Under the pieces are notes generated by a model. That model ran no database searches, was not told the DNA's origin, and saw nothing but the letters and a program-made list of their open reading frames with translations. Shown here in pieces: positions 1 through 6,930 of a stretch of DNA of 11,672 nucleotides. This DNA is from Amoebophrya sp. AT5.2 (taxonomy: Eukaryota; Sar; Dinophyceae; Syndiniales; Amoebophryaceae): contig RXOD01005995.1 in assembly GCA_005223375.1 (NCBI GenBank), forward strand, positions 1 through 11,672, written 5' to 3'. Each line of letters starts with the position of its first letter. Position 1 is the first letter of the stretch. A program made the translations under genes and the position numbers.

Positions 1-94
1 TTCGCCGTCGTACCCCTTCGAAAAGGTATTGACGGACATCTGTGACGCAGCCTGCTTTAGACCCTGCCTTGAGCTTTTCGAACCTCTAACAGTG
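1..94 (+). mobile_element. 3' part of an introner-like intron (5' end probably outside the window)
   Basis: Upstream of the first coding segment, the frame used from 95 onward meets a stop at 87-89. The sequence there reads CCTCTAA (83-89) followed by CAGTG (90-94), the same layout as the 3' ends of the introns at 7850 and 8835, where CCTCTAA is followed by a 5-bp duplicated target. A perfect 9-bp inverted pair lies inside (17-25 and 74-82). I infer that this is the end of the same kind of element and that the missing upstream exon ends in CAGTG or close to it. The 5' end is not identified. It could lie outside the window or, less likely, near position 10, where the inverted repeat partner begins. 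No AG sits directly at the CTAA end, although 91-92 is an AG inside the duplicated target, so an ordinary acceptor at 92 is not excluded. Confidence 0.5.
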
Positions 95-1335
95 GGGCGT
101 CGGGAACAAGTTCCGCGCGGACAGTAAGAATCGCTTCATGCCGGTCCACAAGCCCCACCCGAAGGAGATAGTCGTGCGCGACGACTACTACACGGTGGAA
201 AACGCGGCGTGGAGGGAGAGCATGTTCTTCGAGGATATGGCGCGAAGCGAGACCAGATGGTAAGAAAGTAAACGATGGCCAACCGAAACGATTGGCCGGT
301 TATTAACTGAAGCAGTGGGACGAGGTGGAGGCGAACAGAGCCGCTCCATCGGGAAATGAGCGCACGTAGTAAAGGGAGGCCATGACAACATGTCAGGGAC
401 TAGAATGGTAATAAAGCCTGAAAGCAGGACAAAAGAGAGCGCCGAAAGTGGCGGCGTGAAGAATTGTTGGCTGTAGGGTGCAAGGGGGCCAGGCCTGTTT
501 GCGACTGCAGGAGGCCGCGCCTGCTCCTAGGACTGCAGAGGCAGAGGCAGACCCCTTCTTATTCCTTACCCACTTACCACCTGGTCCCACCACAGTGGAG
601 CTGAATGAGCAGTGGGAGGTGCTGTTTTACGAGGACTACAAGTGGCACGCGAAGCCCTTCCCGGTGAAGAAGTTCGGGCTGGAGCGCGCGAAAAGAGAAG
701 CCGAGGCTTTTTGCGCCGAGAAGGAGAAGGAGGGACGGCTTGGAAGTCGAACTCTTGTCGCGGGAGGGGAGGGTGATGAAGATGAAGTCCCCGGGGACCC
801 GAGACTAAGCGTGCCAGCAAGAAGGGCTTTTGCAACGCACGACTTCGCCGCAGGCGCGCATCCGCAGTATAACCGACCGGTGCCGCGGTACGCTGCTCCA
901 CCACGAAGTGAACCGCTCGCGGACAACTGCGCCGGAAAAGTGGGAAACAGCAGCCTCGCCAAGCCGGTGGACGGGTTTGTGTGCGGCTATTCGGACGCGC
1001 TGAAGAAATACTCGGGAACGTTTGCGGCCAACAGGAGGGACGAGAAATTGGCGCGGCGGCGAGCGGCAGGGGGCGACGGCGACGAGACGGAGGGGAGTTC
1101 AGCGGCCTCGTCTAGATGTAGAGAGCAGCGGCGCGCGGCGTTCGCGTCGGGGGAAATGCACAGTGAGGAGAACGTGCCTGTGGAGTTTGACGCACGCATG
1201 CAAGGATGGACCGTGGTGTACTACGATGAGCACGGGCGTCCAAGGACAAAGTGCTACTCGGCGCGGAAATGGGGGAACCAAGTCGCGCGAGATAAAGCCT
1301 TGGCGCTTTACCAAGAAATGGGACTCGGAATGTAA
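95..1335 (+). CDS. AP2-like repeat protein, 5'-truncated by the window edge (exons about 95-259 and 531-1335)
   Basis: The first visible exon starts within a Trp codon (93-95) and reads WGVGNKFRADSKNRF..., ending in SETR plus two codon bases at 259. The second exon reads from 531 to a TAA at 1333-1335, giving about 322 visible residues. It holds two related blocks of about 45 residues: one at about 595-735 (VELNEQWEVLFYEDYKW, then KKFGLERAKREAEAF) and one at about 1177-1326 (GWTVVYYDEHGRPRTKCYS, then KWGNQVARDKALALYQ). The W-x-V-x-Y strand, basic strand, and Gly-x-x-x-A-x-x-x-A helix pattern resembles the AP2/ApiAP2 DNA-binding fold common in alveolates. The blocks are separated by about 150 basic and acidic low-complexity residues. 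A nuclear transcription factor role is inferred from this resemblance alone. The blocks are divergent and no DNA target can be read, so the family call is moderate. The start codon lies upstream of the window. Confidence 0.6.
260..530 (+). other. Canonical GT-AG spliceosomal intron in the AP2-like gene
   Basis: The donor is GTAAGA at 260. The coding frame of the first exon hits TAA at 261-263, so an intron is required. The acceptor CTCCTAG ending at 530, after a pyrimidine-rich stretch, restores frame: TG joins G to give Trp, followed by TAEAEADPFLFLTH. The acceptor GCTGTAG ending at 476 also keeps frame. The strong-looking CACAG at 591-595 would shift frame and give a stop after three codons, so it is disfavoured. 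This intron has no TTAAGG/CTAA ends. It holds a short inverted pair, GGCCAA at 277-282 and TTGGCC at 292-297. Confidence 0.5.
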
Positions 1336-1507
1336 GTAAAGGAGCTAGACCGAAGATACTTCGACGTCGCCTATTCGGAACTTGGCCAACAGTAATTCCT
1401 CGACGGACACCAGCAGCTTTTCTGGCTCTCTGTCCCCCCTCTTCACAAATGAATCCGATGGAAATGGAAAATCCTGGTCCTCCGGTCATGTGCTCGGCCT
1501 CGGTTGA
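1332..1507 (+). other. Possible alternative last intron and exon of the AP2-like gene
   Basis: The terminal Met-stop of the AP2-like ORF overlaps a textbook donor, GTAAGT at 1332-1337. An AG at 1391-1392 (CCAACAG) would define a 61-nt intron. The reading then continues in frame for about 38 Ser-rich residues (INSSTDTSSFSGSLSPLF..., ending LGLG) to a TGA at 1505-1507. Both endings are plausible and only transcript data can decide. The pyrimidine-rich stretch at 1411-1445 could equally be untranslated sequence. Confidence 0.25.
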
Positions 1508-2358
1508 ACGTCAGCTAGGCAGTGAGAGGTCGGTGAATGCTCTGTCATGGTCCGAGATCACTCAGTCGTGCGGACCGTGGTTTCGCATCAGTTCCGAACA
1601 TTTTACTCGGTGTGACGATGAATTGAGAATCTTTAAATGAACTTCCGGCCGTGTCCCGAGAAAAATTTTGTCGTTTGGAAAATACCACTTCTGTTGTACC
1701 ACCGCGTGAGCTGCAGTTCAGGGTCTGTCTATCAATCTTTCGTCCCCTGCAAATGCGGGCAAAAAGACACGCGAGCTGCGTCCCCTCGTTACGAGCCAAG
1801 AAGTACTTGCAACCGCAAAATCAACTCGAACGCAGGGGCGACAAAAAAGTGATGCATGGAATTAAAAAATAGGCTATTATTCACCCTAGGCTCATAATAA
1901 ATTAGGTGTAGATCATGGCATAGGAATAAGATGACTTGTATCTCTCTCCTGGTCTTCGTGAGGCGGCATTTGTTTCCGCCTAGTTGAATGCACTGAATAG
2001 GAAAGACTTAGACATGATGCAGCCCCTTGCTATTTTTGATTTTTGGGATACAACTTACTTTCGCCTTCGCGGCGACGAGCTTTCTTGAGTGGTTTATTCA
2101 GTGCAACTCGTACGACGTAGATCTTCTTCTTGTGATAGTTTGCGTGTTTCGACGTCGACGACGACAACGTTGTCTGACGACTCCAGCAATGTACTAGATG
2201 AGTCTCCTATGGTGCAGCAGACGCAGATGCACGTGCACCTCCCAGCGTCGGCCGGTTGGTGAGGGACCCTCGCGAGCGGCAGCGGCAGCGCGTGAGAGAC
2301 CTCTCTGAAGCAACGGCGAACCCGACGACACAGCAGATTCAGTTTCAGACAAAGACAA
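1336..2358. other. Spacer between the AP2-like gene and the hydrolase-like gene
   Basis: No convincing coding sequence is seen apart from the possible alternative exon at 1393-1507. The segment is more AT-rich than the flanking genes, with stops in all frames, and should contain the 3' UTR of the first gene and the 5' UTR and promoter of the next. Around 1871-1908 an AT-rich patch with GGCTATTA and short inverted words (TTATT and AATAA) resembles the 5' part of the intron at 8379. No AATAAA signal is evident and no RNA gene is recognised. Confidence 0.6.
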
Positions 2359-5300
2359 ATGTCGAGCAGCAAACAGGACGCGGCTCCGCCGCGGTGGCCC
2401 GCGCTGGTGCACACGTTGGTCGGGTTTGCGCGGTCGGCCAACAGCCACGACTGGAGCTCGGGCTACGTTACCTTCCCGGCTTCCTACGTGCCCGCGCTCG
2501 ACCCGCGCGTGGGGCTGCGCACGAGGAAAGGCCTGGACGTCCTGCTCCCCCGCACCAGGCCACTGGCACAAAAGACGCTGCCGCGGGTGCTGTTCGTGTA
2601 CTCCACCGCGGTAGCCATCAGCACGAGGGATTTGTACCGAGCCCTGGGCGCCTACCTCGCCTGGCACGGCGTCTGCAGCGTGGCGCTCTTTGACCTCAAC
2701 TCCGATCATGATTCGGAGGCGATTGTCGCTCCGCCGAAGGGTCGTCGTGTGCCTTCGTCCTCTGCTCGCGGGGGCGCAAAGGACGATACGACGGCGCGCG
2801 CCGGGCTTCCCACAACGAAGAAAGGCGGTCGGCAACAGCAGCAAGCAGTAGCGCACCCCGCGGGCGGGGGTGGCAAAAAGGGCGTGGGCAAAAAAGGGAA
2901 GCAAGTCGGCGCCTCGCCCGCGGCGATCATTGGCTCTACTTCATCGTCTACCCCTGGGGTCGTGAATGGGGCTGCCGCCGCCGGAGCACCACCTCCGAGC
3001 GATGAAAGTGGGGACCATGTGAGAACGTCTGGTCGGCTGGAAGCGGGGGACCTCGCGAGGCTGCGCGCGGTGTTTGAGGAAGCGCCGCCAGATTACCTGA
3101 TCGGAGACTCGCTCGGCGGGACGATGTGCCTGCTCCTCCTCTCGCAGCTGCTGCAAGAGCGGAACTGGGAAGAGCAGGCGGAGGAAGCGAGAAAAAAGCG
3201 AGTCAACAACGCGGCCGCCGATATCAACGACGATACCAACGACCTGGCCGCCGCGCTGGACGAGGGAGCAATTTTGGCGCAAGTCGACGCGCCGCCCCTC
3301 CACAAGCGCGCGAGGCGAAACAACGAGCGAGGCGGGCCTGAAATATTCGCTCCTCCGCCTGCCCCTGCGCCCCCCATTCCCGGCTCGACGTCAAGTACAA
3401 CCTCCAAAGAGCCGCCACGCAGCGTAAAACCGATTGTGCCGGGGGGCCTGCTGCTGCTGTCTCCCTGGAGCGACCTGAGTGACTATCAGTCCCCTTCCTG
3501 GCGCACCAACGCGGACGTTGACTACCTGTCCGCCGCCGTGTTGAAGAGGGTGGCGCTCCAGTTTGCCGAGTCCTGCGAGCAGGAGCAGGAAGTTTCCGAC
3601 GGCTTCTACTCCACTCGCGCTTCGTCTTCTGCGCCGCCGGAGAGGGGAGATGGAAACAGCAGCAGGCGGATCCGCTTTCATCCCGGCAATCGCGAGCAGT
3701 CGTCCGACGATTTTACTTCCTCGCATAATACGTCCGAATCTGATCATTCCAGCTCCGACATCGAGGAACAGGAGGCGGACCGCCTCGATCCGTATGGGGC
3801 GGCCGCGCTGGAGGCGCACCGAAGAAAGATCGAGGCGGGCAAAGCCAGCAAGAGGGCGCGGGGGAGCAACAAGCGGGAGTCGGTGGAGGGAGAAGACGAC
3901 GTGCTGGACTCCGAGTCGGGCGCCAGCACCGACGGGGAGCACGACATGCCGCTGCTGTCAGTCCAGCACGACGACGAGGTCGCGAGGCGCTTCATGCTCG
4001 ATTTCAAGGCCATGCTCGTGGGCGGTGAAACTCAAACGGGAACGTCGAAGGGAAAGAGGAACGGGAAGGACCTCAAGAAGGAGGTGGGGAAGAGCAGTAC
4101 GAGGGCCAGCGGGAGGTGGGTGTCGGTGTCACCAGGTGCGCGTGCAGGAGGCGCCGGTGTAGACCACGCGTCCCGTCGCGGTGGCGCCAGAACTATGAAA
4201 ACAGAAAAGGAGCGGCTGCAGGCCGTATCGCCGGTCTATGCGTGCGACTTTTCGAGGCTGCACTACGCTCTCTGCCCTCGGATCCACATTGTCAGTGGCT
4301 GCCGGGAGGTGCTGCGCGACCAGATCAAGCAGCTGCACGCGAAGCTGAAAACTGAACTCAGCGCTACGGGTGGTGCTGCGGCGTCACCCCCGTCAGCAAC
4401 TACACCTTCTTCCACCGCTATTGCAGATCCGAAAACTCGCGGTAGAGCCGAGACCAAGCTGCGGCTGGACGAATTTTCGGACCTCGGGCACAGCTTTCTG
4501 CCCATGTGGTCGGCATTCGAGCCGCGGCGGCTGCACGGCGACGTGCACATGGCGTTGAATGCCGTGCTGCGGTTTCTCGCGGCGCCAAAAGTGGGCGGTG
4601 ACGAAGTGGAGCTGGGTAAAAACGAAGACCTTGTGTCCAACGTCGACCGCGACACAGCGGCGTCGACGGGAGGCTGCACGCCGAAGAGCACTACTCCCGC
4701 TCTGACGTCGAAGGACCAGCGCACCACAGGCGCCGCGGCGCGGCGCGAAAAGGCGGCGTTTCTGGGCGCGGCACGGAGTCTGGGCGGTCCTCGGCCGCTG
4801 CTCTGCCGCGAGGTGAACGACGATGTTCCCGGCGCGGCAACGCCAAACAGCATGATCTCATCCACCAGCTTCGCCCGCGCGGCGGCCTCCCGCAAGGACC
4901 AGGACGTGGACTTCTTCGGCTTTGCGAGTTGTTGCCCGTTACGGATGCACGTGATCCAGGATTTCTCCCCCCCCAAACAGGGCGCGGCGAACTACTGCGA
5001 AAACTGCCTCCGCGACCCCGCCACCACCTCCGCGGCGCTCATTTTCGGGGCCAGCAACAAATTGCGGCCCTGCACCAACCTCGGCTCCACCGGCAGTTGC
5101 GGCAGCCTCCGGCTGTGCGACAAGTGTCGCGAGTCGCACGTGTGCGACGCTTGGATTTCGCTCTTGCGCGACATGTGCGTGGTGGGCAGCTGTACCCCCG
5201 GGGACGTGCTGGTTCTGCACGCGCCGAGCAGCGAGTACCCGATCGAGAAGCTGTTTTTCGTTCCCAACGGGCAGGCGGAGGGCGTCGCGCGGACCACCGT

Positions 5301-6288
5301 CCTGTACGCGGGCGTGCCGTATAACGGCAGCTCCTGGGCGGACCAGGTCTCCTCCTGGTGGGCATCTACTTCAACCGAAACCCTCGCGCAGCAAAAAATG
5401 GAGCGCGAGACGAAGTCCGAACGGCGGTACAGCGAGTTGCTGGTGTTTCTCGCGGCGCTGCTCGAAAAGGTGATGCAGAAGCTGGGGCGGACGAGCACGG
5501 ACATCGCCGAGGACTTCCCGTTCGCGACCGTGGAAAACTTCGACATCGAGTATTTGGCCTTCCAGCATTTAAGGCGGTTTCTTTGTCAGTTAGAGGTGCT
5601 GGCGCGGACCTCGTACAGAGAGATAAAGACCATGCACACGGGCCTTTTATCCCTGTACCGGCGGGGCTTCGAATTCCTGCAGCTGCGGGAGCGGGGGCCG
5701 ACCATCGTGGACCGGACGTTAGTGACGGACGAAGCGAACGTGAAGACCTTCATCCGGCTGTACCAGGAGGAACCGGACGCCGAGTTCGACGCAAGCTACC
5801 TGGGAGGGATGGGGGAGGTGGGGGGTCGGAGGGGAGGCGGAACGACCACGGGATCCTCCACTTCGCGCTCCGGTCCGCTAGATCGCTCGGGGGCGTCGTC
5901 GCCGGCCTGGGGAGGGGGTGGCGCCGCGAGCGCGAACACAACGTACACAGGGAGCGCAACGAGCCCGACGGTCGGGCAACGTGCGGCAGACGGCGCGATT
6001 CTGGGCAGGAGCATCGGCATGGGAGGAGCTGCCTGGAAGCCGCCTGCATCGGCTACAACGGTTGGAGGTGGGCCAAGACAAGGAGGTTGGAGGACGCCGG
6101 TTGGCTACAGCAACACGTCGATACGGGCCGTCGATACAGGCCGCGGAGGACAAAGCTCCTCGCCACGGGGACAAAGCGCCTCGCCGCGAACGGGCGAGAC
6201 CCTGTACCGACTCAACTCCACGCCGCGTACGCTCGACCGCCGCAGTTCGGTAGGCTCAGTCGACCGCGAGTCGGAGCTGATGGACTGA
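2359..6288 (+). CDS. Large HSL-type alpha/beta hydrolase-like protein with Cys/His cluster and Ser/Gly tail
   Basis: One open frame encodes 1309 residues. Hydrolase motifs appear in family order. GDSLGG is at 249-254 with the candidate nucleophile Ser251. LSPWSDLSD is at about 367-375 and leads into NADVDYLS. IHIVSGCREVLRDQI has the candidate acid Asp654, and DLGHSF has the candidate His711. These match the Abhydrolase_3/hormone-sensitive-lipase type, which cleaves short- or medium-chain esters or acylglycerols. The family is usually 300-450 residues. Here low-complexity insertions (about 118-225, 256-355, 395-615, 667-695) split the fold. The HGGG oxyanion motif expected after the first strand is replaced by STAV (82-85), so activity is uncertain. 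Further on are C880, C883, C905, C914, C920, C923, H927 and C929 (possible zinc site), a helical stretch (about 1015-1130) and a Ser/Gly tail. ATG 2359 precedes all the motifs. The cellular location cannot be read from the sequence. Confidence 0.72.
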   Translation: MSSSKQDAAPPRWPALVHTLVGFARSANSHDWSSGYVTFPASYVPALDPRVGLRTRKGLDVLLPRTRPLAQKTLPRVLFVYSTAVAISTRDLYRALGAYLAWHGVCSVALFDLNSDHDSEAIVAPPKGRRVPSSSARGGAKDDTTARAGLPTTKKGGRQQQQAVAHPAGGGGKKGVGKKGKQVGASPAAIIGSTSSSTPGVVNGAAAAGAPPPSDESGDHVRTSGRLEAGDLARLRAVFEEAPPDYLIGDSLGGTMCLLLLSQLLQERNWEEQAEEARKKRVNNAAADINDDTNDLAAALDEGAILAQVDAPPLHKRARRNNERGGPEIFAPPPAPAPPIPGSTSSTTSKEPPRSVKPIVPGGLLLLSPWSDLSDYQSPSWRTNADVDYLSAAVLKRVALQFAESCEQEQEVSDGFYSTRASSSAPPERGDGNSSRRIRFHPGNREQSSDDFTSSHNTSESDHSSSDIEEQEADRLDPYGAAALEAHRRKIEAGKASKRARGSNKRESVEGEDDVLDSESGASTDGEHDMPLLSVQHDDEVARRFMLDFKAMLVGGETQTGTSKGKRNGKDLKKEVGKSSTRASGRWVSVSPGARAGGAGVDHASRRGGARTMKTEKERLQAVSPVYACDFSRLHYALCPRIHIVSGCREVLRDQIKQLHAKLKTELSATGGAAASPPSATTPSSTAIADPKTRGRAETKLRLDEFSDLGHSFLPMWSAFEPRRLHGDVHMALNAVLRFLAAPKVGGDEVELGKNEDLVSNVDRDTAASTGGCTPKSTTPALTSKDQRTTGAAARREKAAFLGAARSLGGPRPLLCREVNDDVPGAATPNSMISSTSFARAAASRKDQDVDFFGFASCCPLRMHVIQDFSPPKQGAANYCENCLRDPATTSAALIFGASNKLRPCTNLGSTGSCGSLRLCDKCRESHVCDAWISLLRDMCVVGSCTPGDVLVLHAPSSEYPIEKLFFVPNGQAEGVARTTVLYAGVPYNGSSWADQVSSWWASTSTETLAQQKMERETKSERRYSELLVFLAALLEKVMQKLGRTSTDIAEDFPFATVENFDIEYLAFQHLRRFLCQLEVLARTSYREIKTMHTGLLSLYRRGFEFLQLRERGPTIVDRTLVTDEANVKTFIRLYQEEPDAEFDASYLGGMGEVGGRRGGGTTTGSSTSRSGPLDRSGASSPAWGGGGAASANTTYTGSATSPTVGQRAADGAILGRSIGMGGAAWKPPASATTVGGGPRQGGWRTPVGYSNTSIRAVDTGRGGQSSSPRGQSASPRTGETLYRLNSTPRTLDRRSSVGSVDRESELMD
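4996..5145 (+). other. Cys/His cluster inside the hydrolase-like protein (possible zinc-binding module)
   Basis: Residues 880-929 carry two CxxC knuckles (880/883 and 920/923), further Cys at 905, 914 and 929, and His at 927, arranged C-x2-C-x21-C-x8-C-x5-C-x2-C-x3-H-x-C. Eight possible ligands would fit a two-zinc cross-brace such as a B-box or RING-like fold, but I recognise no exact family spacing. The location downstream of the catalytic His suggests a separate domain fused to the hydrolase. The zinc role is inferred from the pattern only. Confidence 0.4.
6148..6189 (+). repeat. Two 21-bp tandem units in the Ser-rich tail
   Basis: Two adjacent 21-bp units, beginning GGACAAAGC and differing at only a few bases, encode GQSSSPR and GQSASPR in the C-terminal tail of the hydrolase-like protein. 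SPR is a typical proline-directed phosphorylation context. It is a small in-frame expansion. Confidence 0.7.
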
Positions 6289-6930
6289 GATACGATCACA
6301 AGTGGACTACTGCATTCCGTATAAGTATTTTTTTAGAAACCGATGCTACCTTGACGACCAAGTAGAAACTTCGTTCTTTCCGAGGAAGGTGGAAAGCTGC
6401 CACGAAGCGTTTGCATTTGCAGTTGCGCAGTTCTTTGCGACGAGCTTTGTTCTGAGTACTGCGTCAAGCCGCCTGGTCGTGTTCGTCCTATCAGAGAGAC
6501 CAGAGCGCGCCGTAAAAACTGCAAACTTGTCGGAGTTGAAAGAGGGATGCTGCAGGTTTCGCTATCTTGCACCTAAATTAATAGTTGCCGACGCGTTATT
6601 GTTATTCAGCTGAAGGACGAATAACTTTGATATGTGAGGGCCGAGTGAGCCTTGCGCTTCGAATGTAGAGCACCTCGGCAGGAGGTCTCGTCTCACAGTG
6701 TCACCTTGCGGCCTTCGCACGGATACTTATTTTTAGGCCCGGCGTTTTGACGTTCGTTAGCTCTCTTCGAATTGATGAAAACCAAACGATGTCGGGCACA
6801 GCGTCGAGTCGACGGTGGGGCATTTTAATTTTTGGCCCCGAACAAGGTCTCGGACTCGGTCCAGCCGCTCCGGACCCGCGTGAAATCGTCTGCAGCGACA
6901 AGAACACAGACCCCGCGTGACATCAGAAAA
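6289..6930. other. Spacer before the MFS gene
   Basis: It holds the 3' end of the hydrolase-like transcript and the 5' region of the MFS gene. A 103-residue open stretch at 6302-6613 starts with GTG, has no recognisable domain and probably arises by chance. The short T-rich words before GGCCC at about 6725-6740 and 6821-6838 are similar but imperfect. Nothing else is recognised. Confidence 0.6.

Noticed and set aside
138..263. ATG 138 as the start of a 41-residue ORF
   Set aside because: The open frame continues upstream to the intron end at 94 with coding-like residues, and its stop coincides with a GTAAG donor, so it is an internal exon.
591..595. CACAG as the acceptor of the AP2-like gene intron
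   Set aside because: Joining it to the donor at 260 shifts frame and gives a stop almost at once. The acceptor at 530 (or 476) keeps frame.
2194..2904. 236-residue minus-strand ORF, and other minus-strand ORFs over 2359-6288
   Set aside because: They are Arg/Pro/Ser-rich shadows caused by the GC-rich coding strand. No domain is seen, and the + strand carries ordered hydrolase motifs.
5569..5600. TTAAGG and TTAGAGG in the hydrolase-like gene, as in the introner ends
   Set aside because: The reading frame runs straight through with sensible residues (FQHLRRFLCQLEVL), so this is coding sequence and not an inserted element.
5358..6365. 335-residue + strand ORF overlapping the end of the hydrolase-like gene
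   Set aside because: It lies in another frame of the same GC-rich sequence, with Arg/Gly-rich shadow composition and no motif.
6302..6613. 103-residue ORF with GTG start
   Set aside because: A eukaryotic gene would be expected to start with ATG. It has no domain and lies in spacer with AT-rich patches.
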